A model generated the notes under the pieces. The model was not told the origin of the DNA and made no database searches. It was given only the letters and a program-made list of their open reading frames with translations. The position numbers and the translations under genes are program-made. Below, piece after piece: positions 53,659 through 62,281 of a stretch of 64,000 bases of DNA; position 1 is the stretch's first letter, and the number at the start of each line of letters is the position of its first letter. The DNA lies in assembly GCA_963692975.2 (NCBI GenBank), contig CAXMMR010000009.1, positions 61,439-125,438 on the forward strand, written 5' to 3'. Source of the stretch: CAXMMR01 sp963692975 (GTDB taxonomy: Bacteria; Pseudomonadota; Alphaproteobacteria; Acetobacterales; Acetobacteraceae).

Positions 53659-56600
53659 ATGGCCTTCAACATCTCGGGCGCCTCGATCCGGCGGCCGGTG
53701 CCGGCGCTGGTGCTGTTTACCGTGCTGCTGGTGCTGGGCCTGGCGAGCTTCCTTGCGGTGCCGATCACTCGCGCGCCGAACGTCGACATTCCGGTGGTGT
53801 CGGTCGAGATCACGCAGTCCGGTGCGGCGCCGGCCGAGCTCGAGACCCAGGTGACCCGTCGCGTCGAGGACGCGGTCGCCGGCGTCGCCGGGGTCAAGCA
53901 CGTGCAGTCGACGATCACCGACGGCGACTCGGTCACCGTCATCGAGCTGCGGTTGGAGGTCAGCTCCGACCGCGCGCTCAACGACGTGCGTGACGCCGTC
54001 TCGCGCATCCGCACCCAGCTGCCCGCGGCGATCGACGAGCCGATCATCAGCCGCATCGACGTGGTCGGCCAGGCGATCCAGACCTATGCCGCCGCGGCGC
54101 CGAGCCTGACGCTCGAGCAGTTGTCCTGGTTCGTCGACGACGTGGTGGTGCGCGACCTCCAGGGAGTGCGCGGCGTCGGCGGAGTGCAGCGCGTCGGCGG
54201 GGTCACGCGCGAGATGCAGGTGGCGCTCGACCCCGACCGGCTGGCCGCCTTCGGCATCACCGCCGGCGACGTGAACCGTCAGGTGGCGGCGACCAACATC
54301 GACCTGGCCGGCGGGCGGGCTGAGCTTGGCGGCCAGGAGCAGGCGATCCGCACCCTGGCGGGTGCGAGCAGCATCGCGGCACTCGCCGCCTCGCGCATCG
54401 TGCTGCCGGGCGGGCGCGAGACGCGGCTGTCCGACCTAGGCACCGTCACCGACAGCTACGAGCAGCCGCGGCAGTTCGCCCGCCTCGATGGGGATCGTCC
54501 GGTGGTCGCCTTTGCCGTCGAGCGCGCCAAGGGGGCGAGCGACGTCGCCGTCGCCGCCCTCGTGCGTGCGCGCATCGCGGCGCTGTCGGCCGCCCATCCC
54601 GAAGTGCAGTTCAGCCTGATCGACGACAGCGTGCGCGGCACCTACGGCAGCTTCCTTGCCGCCATGCACGCACTGCTGGAGGGCGCGGCGCTGGCCGTGC
54701 TCGTGGTGTTCATCTTCCTGCGCGACTGGCGGGCCACGCTGGTGGCCGCCACCGCCCTGCCGCTCGCCGTCATCCCGACCTTCCTGGCCATGCAGGTGAT
54801 GGGCTTCTCGTTCAACTTCATCAGCCTGCTGGCGATCACCCTGGTCACCGGCATCCTGGTCGACGACGCGATCGTCGAGGTGGAGAACATCGCCCGCCAT
54901 ATCCGCATGGGAAAGACGGCGCGGCAGGCGGCGATCGACGCGGCGGACGAGATCGGGCTCGCCGTCACCGCGATCACGCTCACCATCGTCGCGGTGTTCG
55001 CGCCGGTGAGCTTCATGGGCGGCATCGCCGGGCAGTACTTCAAGCAGTTCGGGCTGACCATCGGCGCCGCCGTGCTGGCCTCGCTCATGGTCGCCCGGCT
55101 GCTCACGCCGGTGCTGGCGGCGCACCTGCTGCGGCCGCACGCGGCGGGGGCGCCGCCGCCCGGACCGCTGGCGCGCGGCTATGCGCGGCTGCTCTCGGCG
55201 ACGCTGCGGCGGCCGTATGTGACGCTAGGCGTCGGCCTGGTGCTGTTCGGCTTGTCGCTGTGGTCGACCACCACCTTGCCGATCGACTTCATTCCCGCCG
55301 ACGATGACAGCCGCAGCGTGCTGTCGCTCGAGCTGCCGCCCGGCTCCACCCTCGAGGACACCGCGGCGCGCACCGACCAGGTCGCACGCACGTTCCGCCG
55401 GATGCCGGAGGTCAACGGCGTGTTCGTCGTCGGCGGCCAGACGCCGACCGGCGAGGGCAACGACGTCAGCAAGGCCAGCATGACGGTGACGCTGGTGCCG
55501 AAGGGCGAGCGGCGGCGCTCGCAGAAGCAGGTCGAGGGCGAGTTGAGCCGGCGCCTCGCCGCGATCCCGGACCTGCGCGGCTGGTATGTGAACGATCGCG
55601 GCGAGCGGCAGCTTTCGATCAGCCTGCTCAGCCGCGAGCCGGCGCCGCTCGATCGCGCGGTTGCCGGCCTTGAGAGCGCGATGCGCCGGCTACCGGGCTA
55701 CACCAACGTCGCCGCCAATGCCGGTCTCGACCGGCCGGAGCTGCGGGTGCTGCCGCGCGGCGACGAGGCGGCGAGGTTCGGGGTGTCGCCGCAGGAGATC
55801 GCCGAGGCGCTGCGGATCGCGACGCTCGGCGACATCGACGCGCTGCTGCCGAAGTTCCACCTCGGCGACCGCCAGATCCCGATCCGGGTCGAACTCGCCC
55901 GCAGCGCCCGCGGCCGGCTGCAAACGCTGCAGACGCTTGCCGTCGAGGGTGCGACCGGGCTCGCGATGCCGCTGCTCTCGGTCGCCGAGGTCGGGTTCGG
56001 GCAGGGCCCGGCGTCGATCGAGCGCTATGACCGCGAGCGGCGGGTGGTGATCGGCGCTGACCTCGCGCCCGGCATCGCGCTTGGCGCGGCGCTCGACCGG
56101 GTGGCCGCCTTGCCGCAGGCGCGCGACCTGCCGGCCGGCGTGCGCATAGCCGGAGGTGGCGACGCGGAGATCATGGGCGAGGTGTTCGCGGGCTTCGCCG
56201 GCGCCATGGGCATCGGGCTGATGATGATGCTCGCGGTGCTGGTGCTGCTGTTCGGCGGCCTCGCCCAGCCGGTGACGATCCTGCTGTCGCTGCCGCTCTC
56301 GCTCGGCGGCGTGATCCTGGCGCTGCTGGTGACCGGCAACCCGATCAGCATGCCGGTGGTGATCGGCATCCTGATGCTGATCGGCATCGTCACCAAGAAC
56401 GCCATCATGCTGGTCGACTTCGCCATCGAGGCGCGGGCGCATGGCGCCAGCCGCCGCACCGCGCTGATGGAGGCCGGCGCCAAGCGGGCGCGGCCGATCG
56501 TCATGACGACGGTCGCCATGGTCGCCGGCATGCTGCCCAGCGCCTTCGGCTTGGGCGATGGGGGCGAGTTCCGGGCGCCGATGGCGATCGGCGTGATCGG

Positions 56601-56751
56601 CGGGCTGATCGTCTCCACCGTGCTGTCGCTGATCTTCGTGCCGTCGTTCTACGTCGCCATGGACGATGTCAGCACGCTCGGCGGACGGCTGCTGCGACGG
56701 CGACGGCGGGCATCAGCGGCGGTCGGCGGGGAGCGGCAGGCGGCCGAATAA
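53659..56751 (+). CDS. RND-family efflux pump (HAE-type)
   Basis: The 1030-residue inner-membrane pump has 12 TM segments and two large periplasmic loops. The proton-relay Asp-Asp pair is in ITLVTGILVDDAIVEVENIA (about residue 407), and PIVMTTVAMVAGMLPSAFG is in TM11. ISGASIRRPVPALVLFTVLL opens the protein. It is closer to the AcrB/HAE multidrug branch than to the metal branch. No outer-membrane factor gene is in the operon. A family A repeat lies just after the stop and may terminate the operon. Confidence 0.94.
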   Translation: MAFNISGASIRRPVPALVLFTVLLVLGLASFLAVPITRAPNVDIPVVSVEITQSGAAPAELETQVTRRVEDAVAGVAGVKHVQSTITDGDSVTVIELRLEVSSDRALNDVRDAVSRIRTQLPAAIDEPIISRIDVVGQAIQTYAAAAPSLTLEQLSWFVDDVVVRDLQGVRGVGGVQRVGGVTREMQVALDPDRLAAFGITAGDVNRQVAATNIDLAGGRAELGGQEQAIRTLAGASSIAALAASRIVLPGGRETRLSDLGTVTDSYEQPRQFARLDGDRPVVAFAVERAKGASDVAVAALVRARIAALSAAHPEVQFSLIDDSVRGTYGSFLAAMHALLEGAALAVLVVFIFLRDWRATLVAATALPLAVIPTFLAMQVMGFSFNFISLLAITLVTGILVDDAIVEVENIARHIRMGKTARQAAIDAADEIGLAVTAITLTIVAVFAPVSFMGGIAGQYFKQFGLTIGAAVLASLMVARLLTPVLAAHLLRPHAAGAPPPGPLARGYARLLSATLRRPYVTLGVGLVLFGLSLWSTTTLPIDFIPADDDSRSVLSLELPPGSTLEDTAARTDQVARTFRRMPEVNGVFVVGGQTPTGEGNDVSKASMTVTLVPKGERRRSQKQVEGELSRRLAAIPDLRGWYVNDRGERQLSISLLSREPAPLDRAVAGLESAMRRLPGYTNVAANAGLDRPELRVLPRGDEAARFGVSPQEIAEALRIATLGDIDALLPKFHLGDRQIPIRVELARSARGRLQTLQTLAVEGATGLAMPLLSVAEVGFGQGPASIERYDRERRVVIGADLAPGIALGAALDRVAALPQARDLPAGVRIAGGGDAEIMGEVFAGFAGAMGIGLMMMLAVLVLLFGGLAQPVTILLSLPLSLGGVILALLVTGNPISMPVVIGILMLIGIVTKNAIMLVDFAIEARAHGASRRTALMEAGAKRARPIVMTTVAMVAGMLPSAFGLGDGGEFRAPMAIGVIGGLIVSTVLSLIFVPSFYVAMDDVSTLGGRLLRRRRRASAAVGGERQAAE

Positions 56752-56752
56752 G

Positions 56753-56839
56753 GAAGGCCAGGGCTCTGCCCTGGACGGGACCCCATCGCACTTGTGCGAT
56801 GGGAACCCGCCGCTGGGGCCGTGAGGCCCCAGACCCCGA
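56753..56839 (-). repeat. GC-rich hairpin cluster, family A, after the RND gene
   Basis: Three hairpins in a row: CCAGGGC/GCCCTGG; CCCATCGCAC-TT-GTGCGATGGG with a 10-bp stem; and CTGGGGCC/GGCCCCAG. The outer two are the usual family A pair; the middle one is an insertion between them. It starts directly after the RND stop. Confidence 0.75.
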
Positions 56840-56853
56840 CTTTCGTGTAGGGC

Positions 56854-57030
56854 TAAATACCGCAAGATTAGAGAACAGTCGGTACGAGGCAGCCGGCATC
56901 GACCGCCATAAGAAACCATCGATTTCAATGGCTTAGGAAAATCTTGCCTATAGGCAAGATTTCTAAAGCGTCTGCCGAGCGGCCTCATCACGAGTGGATT
57001 GCTAGCACGATGACCTGGGTCGTCCCATCA
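56854..57030. repeat. Dispersed element with perfect palindrome, family C copy 2
   Basis: The order of conserved blocks matches 25768-25980: AATACCGCAAGATT, TTTCAATGGCTTAG, the 18-bp perfect palindrome TCTTGCCTATAGGCAAGA at 56942-56959, and GCTAGCACGA followed by GTCGTCCCATC. Sequence between blocks differs. It is flanked by family A copies on both sides. Confidence 0.7.
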
Positions 57031-57034
57031 CTGA

Positions 57035-57090
57035 TGGGGTCTGGGGCCTACCGGCCCCAGCGGGAGTCCAGAGGCAGAGCCTCTGGCCTT
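57035..57090 (+). repeat. GC-rich double-hairpin repeat, family A
   Basis: CTGGGGCC-TACC-GGCCCCAG (57041-57060) and CCAGAGGC-AGA-GCCTCTGG (57068-57086) are both perfect. It ends nine bases before the OmpA-family stop and could terminate that gene. Confidence 0.8.
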
Positions 57091-57098
57091 GCTTGACC

Positions 57099-58301
57099 TT
57101 ACTTCAGGATGATTTCCACCCTTCGGTTTTGCGGCTCGCGCACGCCTTGGGCGGTTGGCACCAGCGGGTTGCTTTCGCCGAAGCCGTGGATGGAGATCTC
57201 TCCGCGCGTCACGCCGTCGCGGACCAGCTCGGCCTCGACGGATTTCGCCCGGCGCACCGACAGCCCCTCGTTGTAGCGCGCCGTGCCCGACAGGTCGGTG
57301 TAGCCGTTCACCTCGATGCGGGTGGTCTGCACGTGGGTGCTGGCGCTGGCGGCCTCGCCGATGATCTGGCGGGCCCGGGCGGTGAGGTCGGCGCGGTCCC
57401 AGTCGAAGAACACGAGGTAGGTTCGCGCCGGCTCGGGCATCGGGGCTGAGATCGGCACGGGTGCGGGTGCGGGGGGTGGCGCCGGCGGGTGGACGCCGAA
57501 GGCGTAGGCCAGGCCGAAGGTGAGCACGTGGACGAAGTCGTTGTTCTGCAGCCCGATGCCGCCGGTGACGATCTTGTTGTCCGGCTTGTTGTAGAAGATG
57601 CTGGTCAGGTCGCCGGGGTTGTGGATGCCGATGAGGCGGTAGTCGACGGTGAAGGCGAGGCCGGGCACCGAGGCAATCGGGAAGGCGGCGCCGACGATGC
57701 CCTCATAGGCGAAGTTTGGTCCCGAGGTGCCGCCGATGCGGTTGAGGTCGCCGTTGGAGAGGAACTCCGGCGAGTTCTGCCGCGTCCACAGCGCGCCGGC
57801 GCCGACGCCGATATAGGGGCTGAACAGGGTGATGTTCATGCCATAGTTCGGCAGTTTGAAGGCGTAGGCGGTCTCGAGGAAGACGCCGTAGGATTCCTGG
57901 TGGCCGAATTGCTTGCCGGTTAGCGGCGAGACCGGCACCAGGTTGTTCAGGTTGTTGTATTCGTAGGCGCCGAGGATGTCGACCTGCAGGCCGTTGGAGA
58001 ACGCGTAGCCTGCGGCGCCGGCGCTGATGAAGCCGACATCGTAACGTTCTTTCGCCGGCCCGGGGCCGAACGGCCCGTCATTGGGCCGCACGCCGATGTC
58101 TTGCAGCAGGCTTGGTCCGCCGGCCACGCCGATGAACGGATTGCCGCTGGAAAAGCCGTCCATGAAGCCCGGCGCCGGCTCCGGCCGCGCCGCCTCCTGC
58201 GCCTGCGCCGTCGTCGCCAAGCCGGCAACGGCGACGGCGGCAACCGTGGCTTGCAACGTGAAGCGCCGCGTCGCCGCAAGCCGCGCAAATCGTGTCGTCA
58301 T
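57099..58301 (-). CDS. OmpA-family outer membrane protein
   Basis: The 400-residue protein has a signal peptide (QATVAAVAVAGLATTAQAQE), an eight-stranded-type beta barrel (VGFISAGAAGYAFSNGLQVD, MNITLFSPYIGVGAGALWTR, VHVLTFGLAYAFGVHPP), a Pro/Ala linker (PPAPPPAPAPVPISAPMP) and a C-terminal OmpA peptidoglycan-binding domain (YLVFFDWDRADLTARARQII, then IEVNGYTDLSGTARYNEGLS and QNRRVEIILK). It anchors the outer membrane to the wall. Cognate RND genes are convergent and not in the same unit. Confidence 0.92.
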   Translation of the reverse strand: MTTRFARLAATRRFTLQATVAAVAVAGLATTAQAQEAARPEPAPGFMDGFSSGNPFIGVAGGPSLLQDIGVRPNDGPFGPGPAKERYDVGFISAGAAGYAFSNGLQVDILGAYEYNNLNNLVPVSPLTGKQFGHQESYGVFLETAYAFKLPNYGMNITLFSPYIGVGAGALWTRQNSPEFLSNGDLNRIGGTSGPNFAYEGIVGAAFPIASVPGLAFTVDYRLIGIHNPGDLTSIFYNKPDNKIVTGGIGLQNNDFVHVLTFGLAYAFGVHPPAPPPAPAPVPISAPMPEPARTYLVFFDWDRADLTARARQIIGEAASASTHVQTTRIEVNGYTDLSGTARYNEGLSVRRAKSVEAELVRDGVTRGEISIHGFGESNPLVPTAQGVREPQNRRVEIILK

Positions 58302-58532
58302 CTGAAACTCTCCAGACCATTGCCCGGCAATGCCGTGTTGTTATCGCACAGCAACGATACAGAACCGACGTCTCAAAGCATCAAGATTCAGGCTGACAAG
58401 ATGGCGATCGTTTCGAAGCGTCGACAATTGTACAACACATGTTGCCTGTTGATTTAAACACGTGCGGAGGCGCCCGTTCCGATACGGACGGGCGGCCAGC
58501 AGGGCAGTGAAGGGTCCGCCGACGGCGCGTGC

Positions 58533-59813
58533 TCAGGCGGCGGCGGACCGGGCGGGGAGGCGTTCGGCGATCCGGTCGGCGAGGTAGCCGGCATCGCGCG
58601 CCACGCCGCTGAACCGACCCGATCCCCAGCTGTGCAGCCAGGGCAGGCCGAGGAAGTAGAGCCCCGCCTGTGGCGTTACGCCGCGGTGGTGCGACGGGAT
58701 GCCGCGGCCGTCGAACACCGGCAGCTTGATCCAGCGATAATTTGGCCGGAAGCCGATGCACCAGACGACGCTGCTGATGCCGGAGGTTGCGAGGTCGAGC
58801 GATGGCGCGCCCGGACCGGGCTGCCAGACCGGCGTGTAGGGCGCCTCCTCCGGCGCCGACACGCCATTGGCGGCGATCCAGCCGTCGATGGAGCGCTTGA
58901 TGCTCTCGTTGGTGGCGTCCGCGTCGTCGAGGTTGGCGGCGAGGTCGGTGTTGAAGCCGGCCTCGCCGTCGCGCACGAGGGCCAGACTGCCGTGCAGCTG
59001 CATGCCTTCCAGAGCGAAACGCCGCAGGTCGATGTCGCGGCCGCCATCCCGACCGGTCACGTAGTGATTGGTCTTGTCGCGCACGCCCTCGCGCAGCGGA
59101 TGGCGCTCCACCGGGATGTCGTAGAACCCCATCTTGTCGAGCCACTCGACGACGTCGCGGCCGCGATAGAAGCGGGCGACGCGCGGCGCCGGGCCGACGC
59201 AGAGATGCACCTGGCGGCCGGCGAGATGAAGGTCCTCGGCGATCTGGGCGCCGGACTGCCCGGTGCCGACGACCAGCACGGCGCCGGGCGGCAGCGCCTC
59301 CGGGCGGGTGTAGTCCGACGAGTGCATCTGCTGGATCGCGGGCGGAATGGCCGCGGCGTAGGGCGGGATGATCGCGTCGTGATAGCCGCCGGTCGCGATC
59401 ACCACCTGGCCGGCGCGCCAGCGTCCGGCATCGGTCTGCACGTCGTAGCCGCCGCCGGGCGACGGCGCGAGCGACGTGACCGTGACGCCGGTGCGCACCG
59501 GGGGTGCGAAGCTGTCGCGGAACGCTTTGAGGTAGGCGACGATCTCATGCTTGAGCATGAAGCCGTTCGGGTCGTTGCCGCGATAGTCGAACCCCGGCAG
59601 GCGGCACTGCCAATTCGGCGTGACCAGGCAGAACGTGTCCCAGCGCTCATGCTCCCAGGCATGGCCGACGTCATGGCGTTCGAGCAGGACGTGCTTGACG
59701 CCGTCGCGCTTCAAAAACCAGCTCAGCGCCAGGCCGGCCTGACCGGCGCCGACGATCAGCACCGGCACGTGGGTCACGCCGTCATCCATCATCGTCTCCA
59801 TCGCGGCGCTCAC
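58533..59813 (-). CDS. MSMEG_0569-family flavin-dependent oxidoreductase
   Basis: The 426-residue protein has FAD-binding VPVLIVGAGQAGLALSWFLK (G-x-G-x-x-G, about residue 22), the NAD(P)H site VLVVGTGQSGAQIAEDLHLA (about 180), and the FMO-like segment AWEHERWDTFCLVTPNWQCR. This is the flavoprotein of the conserved MSMEG_0565-0570 cluster. Its reaction is not known with certainty; family members resemble monooxygenases. Its start overlaps the next gene (MSMEG_0570-like) by four bases, and it is the last gene of the cluster on this strand. Confidence 0.92.
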   Translation of the reverse strand: MSAAMETMMDDGVTHVPVLIVGAGQAGLALSWFLKRDGVKHVLLERHDVGHAWEHERWDTFCLVTPNWQCRLPGFDYRGNDPNGFMLKHEIVAYLKAFRDSFAPPVRTGVTVTSLAPSPGGGYDVQTDAGRWRAGQVVIATGGYHDAIIPPYAAAIPPAIQQMHSSDYTRPEALPPGAVLVVGTGQSGAQIAEDLHLAGRQVHLCVGPAPRVARFYRGRDVVEWLDKMGFYDIPVERHPLREGVRDKTNHYVTGRDGGRDIDLRRFALEGMQLHGSLALVRDGEAGFNTDLAANLDDADATNESIKRSIDGWIAANGVSAPEEAPYTPVWQPGPGAPSLDLATSGISSVVWCIGFRPNYRWIKLPVFDGRGIPSHHRGVTPQAGLYFLGLPWLHSWGSGRFSGVARDAGYLADRIAERLPARSAAA

Positions 59814-60112
59814 AGCCGCTCGAAGCCCATGACCGTGACCATCGGCGGTTCGGTCGGGGCGCCTTCCGGCACCTGGCGCGCCGCCTCCAGGCGAATGTCC
59901 TCGATCTGGGCGAGCGCGCGGCTGCAGGCAAAGCCGTAGCGCGCCGCCACGCGGTCGCTGGCGACGGCGAGGGCGGCAGCGCTGGTGCGGACGAACTCGT
60001 CGAGCGGGTAGCGCGTGCCGACGGCGAGGTGATCCTCGACCACCAGCGAGGGCGAGTAGCAGGCGGTCTGGTGGCCGTCCGGCCAGCGCACGATGAAGCG
60101 CATCTCAGGCAT
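59810..60112 (-). CDS. MSMEG_0570-family nitrogen-starvation small protein
   Basis: The 100-residue protein starts MPEMRFIVRWPDGHQTACYS, followed by PSLVVEDHLAVGTRYPLDEF and ASDRVAARYGFACSRALAQI. The pattern (M-x-E-M-x-F-x-V-R-W-P-D-G, C-Y-S-P-S-x-V) is diagnostic for the MSMEG_0570 family, named for nitrogen starvation response. Function unknown. The start overlaps the glycosyltransferase stop by eight bases and the gene overlaps the flavoprotein by four. Confidence 0.9.
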   Translation of the reverse strand: MPEMRFIVRWPDGHQTACYSPSLVVEDHLAVGTRYPLDEFVRTSAAALAVASDRVAARYGFACSRALAQIEDIRLEAARQVPEGAPTEPPMVTVMGFERL

Positions 60113-61253
60113 GAAGCTGCTGTCTTTCCTGCATGGCGTGGAATACCGGAAGATGGCGCTGGGCGACGGCGCGCCAGCCGAAGCGGGCCGCGGCCAGCAA
60201 GCCGTTGCGGCGCAGCGCCTCGCGCATGTCCGGCGTGGTCGCCTCGACGATTGCGCGGCCGAGCGAGACGGGATCCTCGGGGTCGACGAACAGGCAGTCC
60301 CCTGAGGCGAGGTGCTCGGTGAAGGGCGGCCGGGCGGAGACGATCGCCGGCACGCCTGCCGCCATCGCCTCGATTGCGGCGAGGCCGAAACCCTCGGCGA
60401 GCGAGGGGCTGAGCAGCATGTCGGCGGCGCGATACAGCGCCGGCATCTCGTCATCCGGCACGACGCCGCAGACGCTGACGGCCTGAGCGAGGCCGCTCTC
60501 GGCCAGCGCGGCCTGAAACCGCGCGCCGTAGGCCGCATGGTCGAGCACGCTCGCGCCGCCGGCGATCAGCAGCGTCGCACCCGGCAGGGATTGCCGGGCG
60601 ACGGCGAAGCCCGCGAGCACGCCGAGCGTGTTCTTGCGCGGCTCGACGCCGCCGAGCGCGAGCAGGCGCGGACCGGCGCCGGCGGGCCAGCGGGCGCGCG
60701 CGGCGGGGTCGGCGAGGCCGGGCAGGGGCGAGAAGCGCGCCGGGTCGACGCCGTTGCCAACCAGGGTTGCCGACCGGCCGAACTCGGCGGCCAGGCGCGC
60801 CTGGTAGAACCGACTGACGCAGCACAGCGCTGCGGCGTCACGCACCCCGGCCTCCTGCCAGGCGGCGAGGCGGTGGTCGGCAAAGCTGTCCAGGTGGTGC
60901 ACGGTGCGCGAGAAGCCGCCGATCGCGCCCAGGCGGACCATCGCGCCGAGCGCGTTGGCGGTGATCGGGTCGCCGGCATGCCAGACGTCGAAGCGTGGCG
61001 CGCCGGGCGCGCTCAGGCACTGCACGATGAGGCCGATCTGCCGTCCGACCCGCTCGGCGCTGCCGGTGCCGCCGCCGGTGGCGAGCGGCAAGGCGATGGA
61101 GCGGCAGCGCGAGGCCCGAAAGAAGCCGCGGGCGCCGAGCGGGGCGAGCAGACTGACCTCATGCCCGGCCTCGGCCAGCGCTTCGCCGACCGACAGCGCG
61201 TGCACGACGCCGCCGCGCGCGTTGCCGGAATGGGTGAACAGGCCGATCCTCAT
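60105..61253 (-). CDS. MSMEG_0565-family glycosyltransferase (GT4-like)
   Basis: The 382-residue GT-B enzyme starts MRIGLFTHSGNARGGVVHAL. The acceptor domain holds FDVWHAGDPITANALGAM, and the donor domain has LLALGGVEPRKNTLGVLAGF and the E-x7-E motif SLAEGFGLAAIEAMAAGVPA. It is the glycosyltransferase of the Nit1C-like cluster, so it presumably adds a sugar to the cluster's small-molecule product. The ATG at 61253 overlaps the AIR-synthase-like stop by four bases. Confidence 0.92.
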   Translation of the reverse strand: MRIGLFTHSGNARGGVVHALSVGEALAEAGHEVSLLAPLGARGFFRASRCRSIALPLATGGGTGSAERVGRQIGLIVQCLSAPGAPRFDVWHAGDPITANALGAMVRLGAIGGFSRTVHHLDSFADHRLAAWQEAGVRDAAALCCVSRFYQARLAAEFGRSATLVGNGVDPARFSPLPGLADPAARARWPAGAGPRLLALGGVEPRKNTLGVLAGFAVARQSLPGATLLIAGGASVLDHAAYGARFQAALAESGLAQAVSVCGVVPDDEMPALYRAADMLLSPSLAEGFGLAAIEAMAAGVPAIVSARPPFTEHLASGDCLFVDPEDPVSLGRAIVEATTPDMREALRRNGLLAAARFGWRAVAQRHLPVFHAMQERQQLHA

Positions 61254-62281
61254 CGCGCGACGGATGCCTGCGGGGTGAGCGATGCGCTGAGGGTAGGCGG
61301 CGCCTTGGGCGTAAGCGGCGCTTGGGCGCAGCCGACCAGTCGCTCGGCCGCGTGGTCCCAGAACAGCGTCTCGGCCGCGCCCTCGCGCAGGCGCAGCTCC
61401 GATCCGGCGACGCAACGGCCGATCGGCGCGCAGGCGATCCCGGCCTGCTCGAACGCGGCCGTGATGGCGGCGACGGCGCTGAGGGGTGCGGCGAGCAGGA
61501 AGCCGAAGCTGGGGAAGCAGCGCAGCCAGCGCAGCAGCTCCACGCCGGCCGGCCGCGGCACCGAGGCGGGCTTGATGACCATGCCGACGCGCGAGCTCTC
61601 GGCGAGCATCAGCGCGGTGCCGACCAGCCCGGCCTGGCTGATGTCCTTGGCGCTGGCGCAGAGCCCGGCCTCGGCGATGGCCGGCAGCACGGCGAGGGCG
61701 GTCCGCAGCCGGTCCGGCGGCGCCTGGCTCGCGGCGTCGAAATTGTCGAAGCATGGCCGGAACGACCCGCGCAGGTCGATCGCGGCCAGCAGCACGTCGC
61801 CCGGCCGGGCATCGAAGCCGCTGAGCAGGCGGCGGGCGCGGCCCAGGACGGCGACCGAGAGCTGCAGCTCCGGAGCGCGCATGTTGCTGTGGCCGCCGAC
61901 GATCGGCACGCCGTAGGCCGCGGCGGCGGCGCGCAAGCCGGCGAGCAGGGGCTCGGCCTGCTCGGCGCCGGCGCTCCACAGCGCGTCGACCACGGCGGTC
62001 GGCCGGCCGCCCATGGCGGCGACGTCGCTGAGGTTGACCATGACGCCGCACCAGCCGGCGAACCAGGGCTCGGCGGCGACGAAGCCGGGCAGGAAGCCCT
62101 CGATGGCGAGCAGCAGGAAGCCGTCGCCGTCGGGGATCGCGGCGCAATCGTCGCCGACCGGCACGGCGGTGCCCGCCAGGCCGAGGCGTTGCGCCACCGT
62201 CTCGATGTCGCGCTTGGACGCCAGGCCCTGGCCGCGCCTGAGCGCCTCGGCAAGGCTTGCCGCCTGCAGCGCGTCGGGCAT
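61250..62281 (-). CDS. AIR synthase-like protein of the sll0787 family
   Basis: The 343-residue protein resembles aminoimidazole ribonucleotide synthase/ThiL-type ATP-binding proteins: VGDDCAAIPDGDGFLLLAIE is the conserved D-D-C segment, WCGVMVNLSDVAAMGGRPTA the N-x-S-D-x-x-A-M-G-G motif, and VGGHSNMRAPELQLSVAVLG the central part. The sll0787 subfamily occurs only in this cluster. Substrate is not known. Start ATG overlaps the GNAT stop by one base (TGATG). Confidence 0.9.
   Translation of the reverse strand: MPDALQAASLAEALRRGQGLASKRDIETVAQRLGLAGTAVPVGDDCAAIPDGDGFLLLAIEGFLPGFVAAEPWFAGWCGVMVNLSDVAAMGGRPTAVVDALWSAGAEQAEPLLAGLRAAAAAYGVPIVGGHSNMRAPELQLSVAVLGRARRLLSGFDARPGDVLLAAIDLRGSFRPCFDNFDAASQAPPDRLRTALAVLPAIAEAGLCASAKDISQAGLVGTALMLAESSRVGMVIKPASVPRPAGVELLRWLRCFPSFGFLLAAPLSAVAAITAAFEQAGIACAPIGRCVAGSELRLREGAAETLFWDHAAERLVGCAQAPLTPKAPPTLSASLTPQASVAR

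Noticed and set aside
58632..59939. 435-residue open frame opposite the flavoprotein
   Set aside because: Antisense shadow of the MSMEG_0569-type gene.
60312..61916. 534-residue open frame opposite the glycosyltransferase and AIR-synthase-like genes
   Set aside because: Spans two well-supported genes on the other strand and resembles no family.
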